Assembly: GCA_016592635.1 (NCBI GenBank)
Contig: AP023240.1
Span: 2,211,630-2,275,629, forward strand
DNA: 64,000 nt
From: Methyloprofundus sp.
GTDB taxonomy: Bacteria; Pseudomonadota; Gammaproteobacteria; Methylococcales; Methylomonadaceae
Reading direction: 5' to 3'
In this document: positions 17,904 to 25,990 of the stretch, piece by piece
How positions within the stretch are numbered: the first letter of the stretch is position 1
Layout: each line of letters begins with the position of its first letter
Program-made: the position numbers and the translations under genes
The notes under the pieces: model-generated
What the model was told of the DNA's origin: nothing
Database searches by the model: none
The model's input: the letters and a program-made list of their open reading frames with translations, nothing else

Positions 17904-18218
17904 ATGGCGGCATTAGAAAAAGTACGGGCTGAAACGTTCTGGTCTACTCACATAGAGCACTGGCAAGCATCAGGGCAATCCCAGGCGGCTTATTGTCGGC
18001 AACACGATTTATGCCCGCAAAAGTTCAGCTATCGGAAATGCAAATCAACAGTAAAATCCACTGACCACTCCGGATTTGCACGCATTCAGGTTGATGAGGA
18101 ACCCTCAGCCGAGCCTGTCACCGGATTGTCGTTACAATTTAATGACGGTACACGATTGGAAGGCATTACGCAGGATAATATGCACTTCATCCGGCCCATG
18201 CTAGAGCTATTGCGATGA
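17904..18218 (+). CDS. tnpA: IS66 accessory protein TnpA
   Basis: The 104-residue protein is the small first ORF of IS66-type elements (COG2963-like): an N-terminal helix-turn-helix-like part, FWSTHIEHWQASGQSQAAYC and RQHDLCPQKFSYRKCK, then a C-terminal segment. Its translation is identical to the copy at 38488. Its exact biochemical role in IS66 transposition is not established; it probably binds DNA. Its stop overlaps the tnpB start by 4 bases. Confidence 0.9.
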   Translation: MAALEKVRAETFWSTHIEHWQASGQSQAAYCRQHDLCPQKFSYRKCKSTVKSTDHSGFARIQVDEEPSAEPVTGLSLQFNDGTRLEGITQDNMHFIRPMLELLR

Positions 18219-18583
18219 CGGCTGTTGTCATGCGTCCCTCTCTGTCTTTAACGGAGGTGTACCTGTATCGGCAACCCGTTGATTTTCGCAAGTCGCATCG
18301 AGGGCTATCGGCTATTGTTGAGTGCGAGTTAGGGCATAATCCTTTTGAAGGGCATTTGTATGCCTTTACCAATAAACGGCGGAACAAGATCAAATGTTTG
18401 TTCTGGGAAGATAATGGTTTTGTACTGTATTACAAGTCATTGGCAGAAGAAAAATTCAAGTGGCCCAAAGGTGATGAGGAGACGCTCACTTTAACGGGAC
18501 AACAGTTGAATTGGTTACTTGACGGCTTTGATATCAGCGCAATGCAAGGCCATAAAAAACTCCAATATGAGTCTGTTTTTTAA
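18215..18583 (+). CDS. tnpB: IS66 accessory protein TnpB
   Basis: The 122-residue protein is IS66 Orf2/TnpB: VYLYRQPVDFRKSHRGLSAI at the N-terminus, then NKRRNKIKCLFWEDNGFVLY and YKSLAEEKFKWPK. The family is required for efficient IS66 transposition, with unknown mechanism. Identical in translation to the copy at 38799. It is not the TnpB nuclease of IS200/IS605. Confidence 0.92.
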   Translation: MTAVVMRPSLSLTEVYLYRQPVDFRKSHRGLSAIVECELGHNPFEGHLYAFTNKRRNKIKCLFWEDNGFVLYYKSLAEEKFKWPKGDEETLTLTGQQLNWLLDGFDISAMQGHKKLQYESVF

Positions 18584-18629
18584 GTGTTTTTACGTTCATT
18601 ATTGCCTCTGAAAATGCTATAATATCAGC

Positions 18630-18731
18630 ATGACTTCAGCCGATATTTCAAATAAAAAACAACAAGATAAAGCCTGTTCTTTGCTGCCGGAAGGCATTGT
18701 AATGGTCAACAAAAACCGGACACTTTTTTAA
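18630..18731 (+). pseudogene. tnpC: IS66 tnpC, 5' remnant
   Basis: The first 23 codons of IS66 transposase tnpC (MTSADISNKKQQDKACSLLP and on) are present and then run into the IS3 end at 18700/18701. The frame continues 10 codons into IS3 sequence and stops at 18731. All catalytic residues are lost. Confidence 0.9.
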
Positions 18732-19534
18732 GACGCTTCCCTATAAAATTCTCGCTCAAATTGTAATGGTGATTGATAACCAAGTTTTGAGTGAGTACGT
18801 TTGCCGTTATAAAAAGCTAAATAATCAATAATACTTAGCTTTGCTGCTTCTTTGGTTCTAAAGTTGTTGTAATTTAACTCCTCATGCTTAAGACTGCGGA
18901 AAAAGCGTTCTGTTGGTGCATTGTCCCAACAGTTCCCTTTACGACTCATACTCTGCTGCATTTGCATGATATCTAGGTGTTGACGATACTCGTAGCTAGC
19001 ATATTGACTCCCTCTATCCGAGTGATGCAGTACACCTGGTGCTGGTTTTTTTCTCCAAAAAGCCATTTGTAGTGCTCTGACGCATAATGATGTTCGCATA
19101 TGATCATCAACCGCCCAGCCCACAGCCTGCCGAGAAAATAAATCAATGACAACAGCAACATAGAGCCAGCCTTCAAGTGTCCACACATACGTTATATCCG
19201 TTGTCCAGACCTTATTAGGCTCTGTTACCTCAAATTCACGATTCAGCGTATTCGGTGAAATTGAATGATTATGATCACTGTCAGTTGTCACTTTAAATTT
19301 CTTAGGGTAGCGCACCTCAAGACCTAATCGTGCCATTGCCTGCCTGACTTTATAGCGTCCCGCATTTATACCTTGTTCTTTCAGTGCCTTAGATATGCGG
19401 CGTGACCCATAAATTCTTCTGTTCTCCTCAAAAATATTGTGCACTTTGATATCAAACGCCTCTCTTTCTCTGTTTTTTTCTGTCATTTCAGGCTGCTGAT
19501 TCCATGCATAAAAAGCACTGGTACTGACTCTCAT
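18728..19534 (-). CDS. IS3-family transposase OrfB (DDE integrase core)
   Basis: The 268 residues contain an HTH_21-type linker (NIFEENRRIYGSRRISKAL) and an rve integrase core: VWTTDITYV (first Asp), LHHSDRGSQYAS (second Asp), SMSRKGNCWDNAPTERFFRS (catalytic Glu). The same frame runs upstream to about 19600 as RSRVKYVFIREQQKTYPVKV, so the active product is an OrfAB fusion made by a -1 frameshift near the AAAG at the orfA end. All catalytic residues are present. Confidence 0.93.
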   Translation of the reverse strand: MRVSTSAFYAWNQQPEMTEKNREREAFDIKVHNIFEENRRIYGSRRISKALKEQGINAGRYKVRQAMARLGLEVRYPKKFKVTTDSDHNHSISPNTLNREFEVTEPNKVWTTDITYVWTLEGWLYVAVVIDLFSRQAVGWAVDDHMRTSLCVRALQMAFWRKKPAPGVLHHSDRGSQYASYEYRQHLDIMQMQQSMSRKGNCWDNAPTERFFRSLKHEELNYNNFRTKEAAKLSIIDYLAFYNGKRTHSKLGYQSPLQFEREFYREAS

Positions 19535-19593
19535 AACCCGACATAATACTTTAACGGGGTAGGTCTTCTGTTGCTCTCGAATAAATACATATT

Positions 19594-19902
19594 TTACTCG
19601 ACTTCTTTCGCAAAGAAGACCGCTGCCTTTTTTAATATTTCGCGCTCCATACGCAACTGTTCGACTTCCTTGCGTAACTTGATTAACTCAGCTTGACCGG
19701 ACAACGTAGGCGTTGACTTTGTTTCGACTGTCGGTCCTCGTTCTGCTCTAACCCAGCGTCCAATCGCACTTAAGGACACGCCCAAGCTGTCTGCGGCTTG
19801 TTGGTGGGTATATCCTTTCTCAATGACTAATTTGGCTGCATCTTGTTTGAATTCAAGATTATATACAGGTCTTTTTGGTTTAGTTTGCTTACTCATATTC
19901 AC
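19594..19902 (-). CDS. IS3-family transposase OrfA
   Basis: The 102-residue protein has a helix-turn-helix (LEFKQDAAKLVIEKGYTHQQ, then a DSLGVSLSAIGRWV stretch) and a C-terminal leucine-zipper helix (LIKLRKEVEQLRMEREILKK). It binds the IS ends and, by frameshifting at its 3' end, supplies the DNA-binding part of OrfAB. An internal promoter is not obvious; GAGGTGAAT precedes its start. Confidence 0.92.
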   Translation of the reverse strand: MNMSKQTKPKRPVYNLEFKQDAAKLVIEKGYTHQQAADSLGVSLSAIGRWVRAERGPTVETKSTPTLSGQAELIKLRKEVEQLRMEREILKKAAVFFAKEVE

Positions 19903-19957
19903 CTCTAATGGACATTATAAATCTGTCTTTAGAAGTGTCCTGTTTTATTAAACCATT

Positions 19958-20155
19958 TCAATCCTCGGCACTTACTTCTGGGTAATCACTGCCTAGCTCT
20001 TTTTTAACAGACTCGACATAATTATCCGATAGGTAGCGTAAAAACAAAAATGACAGCATATAATCCCTAAAATCATCTGCATTCATTGCGCCCCTGAGGT
20101 CATCGGCGATTGCCCAAAGGGTTTTCCCTAGTTCTTTTTGCTCATCATCACTCAT
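19958..20155 (-). pseudogene. hsdM: hsdM 5' fragment (type I DNA methyltransferase N-terminus)
   Basis: The first 65 codons of hsdM remain: KELGKTLWAIADDLRGAMNA, then DFRDYMLSFLFLRYLSDNY and GSDYPEVSAED. The frame then meets the IS3 end and stops at once. This is the N-terminal helical region that contacts HsdS. About 320 codons that should lie between this and the 17.8-kb fragment are absent from the window, including the AdoMet and NPPF motifs. The start overlaps the MNT-HEPN stop by 4 bases (ATGA), so this is the natural hsdM start of the operon. Confidence 0.93.
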
Positions 20156-20910
20156 GCTTTAAGCCACTTGTTTTTATAAAATTCATCTATCTTGTCAAAA
20201 ATAGTCAATAACTCTTCTTTATAAGCAAAAATATTATTTAAGGCTTCTGCCATTTCTTGCGGGTCATCATCATATTGATGTGCGATATTATTTCTAATGT
20301 CTCTTAACGTTTTCCAGATAAGCGCATTCTCTAATAGCCCTATTTTTTCCAATTGATTTAAAATATCTACAAAAGTTAATTGTTCAATATTATCTACATA
20401 ATCAGAAACAATCATTTTAAAGAGTCTTTGCCCTATGGTATCTTGTAGTTTAGTAAACCTAAATAGATACTGGTCAATTGCCGCCACCTCTTCATCACTT
20501 AACAGTTTATACCGTGGTGCAGACAAAGGAAATATCTCGTTCACGTTTGCGTAAGATTGCTCTATTCTTAGTTTATGCTTTTGGCATTCATTGATATATT
20601 TTTGAATTTTTAGCGTTTTATCGTTCAAAATAATCCCCTTTTGTAAGGCTTGCTTTTCTATGGCTCGATTTTTATCTCTTGAGATAACGACATCAATCTT
20701 TTGCTCGCCTATTTTTCGCTTTAGTGAGACTAAAAAATCTATCTTTTTCTCTACTAGATTCTCTTGAGCCTCGCACTTTATATATAAATCTATATCGCCC
20801 CCTTTTAGAGTGTCATCAACACGAGAGCCAAATAGAGAGATTTTTCCCCGTTTAAAAACCTGTTTAAAACTGGTAATAATCGCATCTACCTCTTTAGAGG
20901 TTAATCGCAT
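20152..20910 (-). CDS. Single-chain MNT-HEPN protein (MntA-HepT-like fusion) inside the type I R-M operon
   Basis: The 252-residue protein joins two halves that are normally separate genes. Residues 1-95 form a minimal nucleotidyltransferase: GSRVDDTLKGGDIDLYI (Gly28-Ser29 and Asp39/Asp41) and the third acidic residue Asp73 in KIDVVIS. Residues about 105-252 are a helical HEPN domain with Arg206-x4-His211-x-Tyr213 (RNNIAHQY), the RX4HXY motif of HepT RNase toxins. In type VII toxin-antitoxin systems MntA AMPylates HepT at that Tyr to silence it. The gene shares one base with hsdS upstream and four with hsdM downstream, so it is translationally coupled into the operon. Inferred role: self-modified RNase guard or effector tied to the R-M complex. 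All motif residues look intact. Confidence 0.82.
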   Translation of the reverse strand: MRLTSKEVDAIITSFKQVFKRGKISLFGSRVDDTLKGGDIDLYIKCEAQENLVEKKIDFLVSLKRKIGEQKIDVVISRDKNRAIEKQALQKGIILNDKTLKIQKYINECQKHKLRIEQSYANVNEIFPLSAPRYKLLSDEEVAAIDQYLFRFTKLQDTIGQRLFKMIVSDYVDNIEQLTFVDILNQLEKIGLLENALIWKTLRDIRNNIAHQYDDDPQEMAEALNNIFAYKEELLTIFDKIDEFYKNKWLKA

Positions 20911-22166
20911 TACGCCTCTCCACTGACAAACATCTGCTGCATTAAGCCTTTCTTGTGTTTTTTAAGGGCTTCGACTTTTTTGCTTGTAGCTTCTATGAGA
21001 GTGTCAAGAGAGGAGAGGCAAGCGGCTATTTTTTGTTGTTCATTTGGGTCTTTTGGAAAAAATATTGGTAAAGATTTAATAATATCAGCATTTAAATTCT
21101 TTATGCCTCCACCTGCTGCATTATCAATAAAAAATTTCTGACTATTAGGTGATAGAATTAAATAATATAGGTAATCACTGTGTATATTTTCTTTGATATT
21201 TGTTACTGCAATCCAACCATCATGTATACATGATTTTATTTTCATAATATATGGTCGTCCAAAACTCATTGAGTTTGATAAAATCAAATCCCCAAATTTA
21301 ACTTCTCTAGTTTTACTTAAAGCAGATGTTTTAACTCTTTCTTTTGTATATGTAACATATTTTGAATTTTTATCAACATCTCCAATTTTTAGCCAATTAA
21401 GTCCACCTAATTCAGTTGTCATATAATTATCAATAGGTCTTGGTGAGCCTCCTCTTACAATATCTGATATATCATTCAAAATATTCTCCTCCCACTCCCC
21501 ACTAAAGCCATCAAATCTAAGCTTAGGCACTTTTTCGCCCTCGCTGGGAAAGAGTTGTTGCATCAAGCCTTTTTTATGTTTTTTCAGGGCATCACTTTTT
21601 TTGCTTGTGGCTTCTATAAGCGCATCAAGAGAGGAGAGGCAAGAGGCTATTTTTTGTTGTTCTTTTTCGGATTTTGGAAAATAGGTAGGTAAAGATTTGA
21701 TAATATCAGCATTTAAATTTCGTATACCACCACCTGCGGCATTATCAATAAAAAAACTCTGGCTATTAGGTGATAAAATTAAATAATATAAGTAATCACT
21801 CTGTATATTTTCTTTGATATTCGTTACTGCAATCCAACCATCATGTATACATGATTTTATTTTCATAATATATGGTCGTCCAAAACTCATTGAGTTTGAT
21901 AAAATCAAATCTCCAAAGTTAACCTCTCTAGTTTTACTTAAAGCAGATGTTTTAACTCTTTCTTTTGTGTATTTAACATATTTTGAATTTTTATCAACAT
22001 CTCCAATTTTTAGCCAATTAAGTCCATCTAAGTCAGTTGTCATATAATTATCAATAGGTCTTGGAGAACCTCCTCTTACAATATCTGATATATCATTCAG
22101 ATGTTTCTCCTCCCACTCCCCACTAAACTCTTTAAACCGTAACTCAGGCACTAACTTACTCATCAT
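20910..22166 (-). CDS. hsdS: Type I restriction-modification specificity subunit HsdS with two near-identical recognition domains
   Basis: HsdS holds the HsdM and HsdR subunits and reads a bipartite DNA target. The 418 residues contain two target-recognition domains (about 15-160 and 222-367), each followed by a coiled-coil spacer (IASCLSSLDALIEATSKK / IAACLSSLDTLIEATSKK). The two domains differ at only about ten positions: both have SDIVRGGSPRPIDNYMTT and FGDLILSNSMSFGRPYIMKI. HsdS halves usually differ and give an asymmetric target; near-identity predicts two inverted copies of one half-site. The start overlaps the hsdR stop by 11 bases. Reading frame intact, but its HsdM partner gene is broken. 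Confidence 0.93.
   Translation of the reverse strand: MMSKLVPELRFKEFSGEWEEKHLNDISDIVRGGSPRPIDNYMTTDLDGLNWLKIGDVDKNSKYVKYTKERVKTSALSKTREVNFGDLILSNSMSFGRPYIMKIKSCIHDGWIAVTNIKENIQSDYLYYLILSPNSQSFFIDNAAGGGIRNLNADIIKSLPTYFPKSEKEQQKIASCLSSLDALIEATSKKSDALKKHKKGLMQQLFPSEGEKVPKLRFDGFSGEWEENILNDISDIVRGGSPRPIDNYMTTELGGLNWLKIGDVDKNSKYVTYTKERVKTSALSKTREVKFGDLILSNSMSFGRPYIMKIKSCIHDGWIAVTNIKENIHSDYLYYLILSPNSQKFFIDNAAGGGIKNLNADIIKSLPIFFPKDPNEQQKIAACLSSLDTLIEATSKKVEALKKHKKGLMQQMFVSGEA
20935..22099. repeat. Two tandem 0.54-kb direct repeats within hsdS
   Basis: Unit 1 (about 20935-21478) and unit 2 (about 21556-22099) are offset by exactly 621 bases (207 codons) and are nearly identical over long runs, for example the segment around 21814 against 21193. 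They encode the two recognition domains plus spacers. Homologous recombination between them would give an in-frame half-length hsdS. Confidence 0.88.
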
Positions 22167-25089
22167 AAGCCTCCAAACCCGATAGCTCTCTACCTTTTGC
22201 CATCTTTCTAAGCAGTGGACTCAGCTCTTCCATCAAGGCTAACTCTTTAAGCCGTCTTTCTTTCCACCCAAGTTCTAAAGGCGCTAACAAATCCGTCAGT
22301 TGCTCACCATCAAAGATTGATCTATCTAAAATAATATCGACAAAACTTTGCAGCCTTGTTGTTTCAAGCTTGTTTTTTTGAGCTAAGGCGTTAAGTTCCG
22401 TTGTATTTTTAGCACTTCTAAAATCTGCATAGCCTTTTTTTATACTTTCTTCATCCAGTGCTTTACCTACTTCAAGGCTATTAATATAGGCGATCAACTC
22501 CGCTTGCTCATCCAGTAAATTGGCGTTTGATTTGAGCAGGTTTATCAGTTGGGCTTTACTCATGCTTTGCTTTTTAGGCTCGTTTGAAGCGTATTGACTG
22601 ACAAGGCTCATAATATAGTCATAATCTATCAGTGCTGAGGCAAACAGCACAAACTCAAAATCAAGCTGTTCTACTTCATCGGGTACTTGTTCACCTTTAT
22701 CTCGCTTGTGTTGCAATCTTTTAGCGGTTTCAAGATACATAGATTTAAAGGCTCGCAGATCATCGTTAGGGATTGCCGCTTCTATCGCTTCGACTTGCTC
22801 AGGTTTTAAATCGGTGTGTTGGTCAAGTTGCGTTTTTAGGCGTTGTATCTCTTTAAAGGTATTGATAAATTCGGCTCTTGCCTCATCGCCTTTCAAGTTG
22901 GCTATTTCGTGGGGTTTGTTCTCTAGGTCGTGCGCTTGCATAAATTGCGCTAGTTTTTCAGTGGCCTCTTTAAATTTTTCTATAGTTTTAGGAGCCGTCT
23001 CAACCAGCCATATTTCTTTGGGTGTGTTGGTGTCTTCACCGCTAAACAGGGCGATGGCTTCATCAACTTCATTTTGCAGAGCGCGAAAATCCAAGATATT
23101 GCCATAAGGCTTAGTGTCGTTTAATACGCGATTGGTGCGTGAAAAGGCTTGAATCAGTCCGTGGTATTTTAAGTTTTTATCCACATAAAGCGTATTTAAA
23201 AATTGACTATCAAACCCTGTTAATAGCATATCGACAACGATGGTAATGTCTATTTTTTCTTTATGGGCTAAATCCGCATTGGGGTATTTTTGGTTTTTGA
23301 TGCGAGTTTGTACATCTTGGTAATAGACATCAAAGTTATTGAGGCTGTGATTGGTGCTAAAGTGTTGATTGTAATCGTCGATAATCTCTTTTAGTGCCTC
23401 TTTTTTAAGGTTCGGTTCTATTTTATTGTCTTCTCGCTCTGTTGGCAGGTCTTCTTGCAGTTGTGCAACGTCTTTGTTGCCCTCAGCGGGTGGCGAGAAG
23501 ACACAGGCGATATTTAGTACATGATCCTGTTCTTTAAAAAGTCTAAAATAGTCTATCGCATCGTTGATACTGGCAGTGGCAAACACGGCATTAAACTTTT
23601 TATCGGCAGTTGTTTGGTCATGTTTGGCAAGTATGGCTTCTACAACGGCTTTTTTTGAGGTATTCGCCTTTTGTGCCTCTTCACCCTCAGGTTTAAAATA
23701 ATCTATATGAAAACGTAATACATTGCCATCCTCTATCGCATGGGTGATGGTGTAGTTATGCAGCTCTTTTTCAAAAATATCTTGGGTGGTTTTAAGACTG
23801 GCTATATCATCTTCTATCATTAAACTTTGGGCATTTTGTTCAAAAATAGGTGTGCCTGTAAAACCAAATAATTGCGAGTTGGGGAAAAACGCTTTTATGG
23901 CATTGTGATTTTTACCAAATTGCGAACGGTGGCATTCATCAAAAATAAAAACAACGCGCTCATTGGCAAGTGGGGCTAGTTTCTCTTTGTAATTGTTTTT
24001 ATTCGTGCCATCTAAGGCAAGCCCTAATTTTTGAATCGTGGTCACAATCACTTTATCAGCATAGTCTGTTGAGAGTAATCGCTCGACTAGCGTATAGGTG
24101 TTGGTGTTTTCTTCCACACAGTTTTCTTGAAACTTATTAAATTCTTCGCGTGTTTGACGGTCTAGGTCTTTTCTATCTACCACAAAAAGCACTTTTTTGA
24201 TGGTGTCATTGCTTTTAAGTAGCGTTGAGGCTTTAAAAGAGGTCAGTGTTTTTCCACTGCCCGTAGTGTGCCAGATGTAACCATTGCCTCGATTATCGTC
24301 TATGCACTCTACAATGGCTTCAACCGCATAAATTTGATACGGCCGCATCATCATCAGCTTGGCTTCACTCTGCACCAGTACCATATAACGGTTTATCATC
24401 TCTGCCAATTTACATTTAGATAAAAAGGCATCGCTAAATTCATCTAAGTGGGTTATTTTTTTGTTCTTTTTATCCGCATATTGATAGATAGGTAAAAAAC
24501 GCTCATCAGCATCAAAACTAAAGTGTTTATTGTCATTGTTGGCAAAGTAGTAGGTATTGCTGAGGTTAGAGACAATGAACAGTTGCATAAAACAAAGCAG
24601 TTTATTGGTGTAACCATTACCCGCATCCTTTTTATAGTCGATGATTTGTTGCATCGCTCGCCGTGGGCTTATCTGCAATGTTTTAAGCTCAATTTGCACC
24701 AAAGGAAGGCCATTTAACAGCAATATCACATCATAACGGTGAGAACTGTCTCTTGTGTTTATTTTGAGTTGGTTGATGACTTCAAACGTGTTTTTGCACC
24801 AATCTTTGATGTTAACCAGCGTATAGTGTAGTGGCGTACCATCTTCTCGCTCAAAGCTATTGGTTTCTCGTAAGCGTTTTGAGGTTTTAAAAACATGGGG
24901 GCTGATGATTTGCTCTAGTAATCGAGTAAATTCATTATCTGTTAGATTTACTTGGTTGAGCGCTTGAAATTTCTGGCGAAAGTTTTGCTCTAACGCTTCG
25001 TTATCACGAATATCTGGGCGATAAGTATATTTTAATGCTTGGAGCTTACCGATAAAATCCTTTTCTATTTTGTTCTCTTTTGCAGACAT
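22156..25089 (-). CDS. hsdR: Type I restriction endonuclease subunit HsdR
   Basis: HsdR translocates DNA with ATP and cuts it once blocked, only within an HsdR2-M2-S complex. The 977-residue protein has the N-terminal nuclease (Asp120 ... Glu134-Leu-Lys136, i.e. RYDVILLLNGLPLVQIELKT), Walker A TTGSGKT at 275-281, the DECH box at 384-387, FGFTGTPIF at about 408-416, and further SF2 motifs (VVDMLLTGFDSQFLNTLY, then SRTNRVLN). The C-terminal third is helical. It is the promoter-proximal gene of the hsdR-hsdS-MNT/HEPN-hsdM operon. The sequence looks intact, but with hsdM deleted it should have no cutting complex unless another HsdM supplies it. Confidence 0.95.
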   Translation of the reverse strand: MSAKENKIEKDFIGKLQALKYTYRPDIRDNEALEQNFRQKFQALNQVNLTDNEFTRLLEQIISPHVFKTSKRLRETNSFEREDGTPLHYTLVNIKDWCKNTFEVINQLKINTRDSSHRYDVILLLNGLPLVQIELKTLQISPRRAMQQIIDYKKDAGNGYTNKLLCFMQLFIVSNLSNTYYFANNDNKHFSFDADERFLPIYQYADKKNKKITHLDEFSDAFLSKCKLAEMINRYMVLVQSEAKLMMMRPYQIYAVEAIVECIDDNRGNGYIWHTTGSGKTLTSFKASTLLKSNDTIKKVLFVVDRKDLDRQTREEFNKFQENCVEENTNTYTLVERLLSTDYADKVIVTTIQKLGLALDGTNKNNYKEKLAPLANERVVFIFDECHRSQFGKNHNAIKAFFPNSQLFGFTGTPIFEQNAQSLMIEDDIASLKTTQDIFEKELHNYTITHAIEDGNVLRFHIDYFKPEGEEAQKANTSKKAVVEAILAKHDQTTADKKFNAVFATASINDAIDYFRLFKEQDHVLNIACVFSPPAEGNKDVAQLQEDLPTEREDNKIEPNLKKEALKEIIDDYNQHFSTNHSLNNFDVYYQDVQTRIKNQKYPNADLAHKEKIDITIVVDMLLTGFDSQFLNTLYVDKNLKYHGLIQAFSRTNRVLNDTKPYGNILDFRALQNEVDEAIALFSGEDTNTPKEIWLVETAPKTIEKFKEATEKLAQFMQAHDLENKPHEIANLKGDEARAEFINTFKEIQRLKTQLDQHTDLKPEQVEAIEAAIPNDDLRAFKSMYLETAKRLQHKRDKGEQVPDEVEQLDFEFVLFASALIDYDYIMSLVSQYASNEPKKQSMSKAQLINLLKSNANLLDEQAELIAYINSLEVGKALDEESIKKGYADFRSAKNTTELNALAQKNKLETTRLQSFVDIILDRSIFDGEQLTDLLAPLELGWKERRLKELALMEELSPLLRKMAKGRELSGLEAYDE

Positions 25090-25239
25090 TATTTATCCAT
25101 CATATGATTGTTTAGTCGTATTTTATCCTTTGGTGGCTATAACCATAAAATAACTTACTGTGTTCAGGGCAAGGTAAACTTTGCATTAGAAGAATTGAGG
25201 TCATAGCTAAAAAACCCACCCTATCTATTTTAAAGGTAT

Positions 25240-25923
25240 CTACCAAAACTTTCCCAGCCTATAAAGTTGTGCTAAATTATCGGGCGATTCACCTAAAAAG
25301 TAGCGTAAGCGTATACTCCACATTAACGCAATAGTGCGCCAGACTCCAAAACTTTCCCAACGCCTTGCGGAACTTTTAACTTTGGCCGCAATACAATAAG
25401 GGCGTGCTAATTTTTTCAATTGCTTACTCATGGCAATATCTTCCATTAAAGCAATTTCAGGGAAGCCCCCCAGTTGCTGAAAGATGGAGCGCTTAACAAA
25501 TATTACCTGATCCCCCGTTGCAACCCCAGTCAGACGTGAACGCCAGTTCATCATCAATGCAATAATATTTAGCATGGAATGCTGGCCCAGCAACTGCATA
25601 TCAAATCGACCCCACAATGCCCCAGCCACAATGCCTTGTTGTATCAAAGTTAATGCTTGCTCAGGTAAATAAGTATCCGCATGCAGAAAAACCAAAATAT
25701 CTCCTGTAGCATGCCTTGCACCTGCATTCATTTGCACCGCACGCCCTTTATTGGAACAAACAAACTGATCCACTAGTGCGACGGAATTACTTTGGATATT
25801 ATCAGAACTACCACCATCAGCAATGATGATTTCACATTGTGAACGCAAAATTTGTAACGTTGCTAATAAATCTGCTATCCCCTCTGCTTCATTTAAAGTA
25901 GGAATAATAATGCTAATAGACAT
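25240..25923 (-). CDS. Family 2 glycosyltransferase, TIGR04283 type
   Basis: I start at the ATG at 25923, giving about 227 residues beginning MSISIIIPTLNEAEG, the typical start of this family; an ATG at 25947 is also possible, and the frame stays open to 26037. The GT-A fold is visible: IIPTLNEAEGIADLLATL, an IIADGGSSD segment, FLHADTYLP (metal/nucleotide site) and MLMEDIAMSKQLKK-like acceptor motif (ALMEDIAMSKQLKKL). TIGR04283 proteins often occur beside radical SAM/selenodomain proteins and their acceptor is unknown. No membrane helix is certain. It is the last gene of the ECF sigma operon. Confidence 0.8.
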   Translation of the reverse strand: MSISIIIPTLNEAEGIADLLATLQILRSQCEIIIADGGSSDNIQSNSVALVDQFVCSNKGRAVQMNAGARHATGDILVFLHADTYLPEQALTLIQQGIVAGALWGRFDMQLLGQHSMLNIIALMMNWRSRLTGVATGDQVIFVKRSIFQQLGGFPEIALMEDIAMSKQLKKLARPYCIAAKVKSSARRWESFGVWRTIALMWSIRLRYFLGESPDNLAQLYRLGKFW

Positions 25924-25990
25924 AGACTCAATAACACCCTGCGTCATACTTTGGTCTCTTGTGGCAGATTTATCTCTAAACTGCAACACG

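Larger units (their letters stand above)
17819..18699 (+). mobile_element. IS66-family element, 3'-truncated copy
   Basis: Positions 17819-18699 appear identical to 38403-39283, the left 881 bases of the complete IS66 element downstream. The left end is GTAAGCGCTCAA and follows TTTTTAAG, similar to the TTTTTACT target of the other copy. It holds intact tnpA and tnpB but only about 23 codons of tnpC, where the IS3 element begins. The right end and the second target copy are missing, so this copy cannot move by itself. Confidence 0.92.
18701..19957 (-). mobile_element. IS3-family insertion sequence, apparently complete
   Basis: The ends are imperfect inverted repeats: AATGGTCAACAAAAACCGGA then CACTT at 18701, against AATGGTTTAATAAAACAGGA then CACTT read from 19957 on the minus strand. 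It encodes orfA and orfB with the usual frameshift arrangement. The left flank is IS66 tnpC and the right flank is hsdM, with no target duplication, so an adjacent deletion removed the rest of both genes after or during insertion. Confidence 0.9.

Noticed and set aside
20910..22166. HsdS internal repeat as two separate genes
   Set aside because: The frame is continuous, and two recognition domains with spacers is the normal HsdS plan; only their near-identity is unusual.
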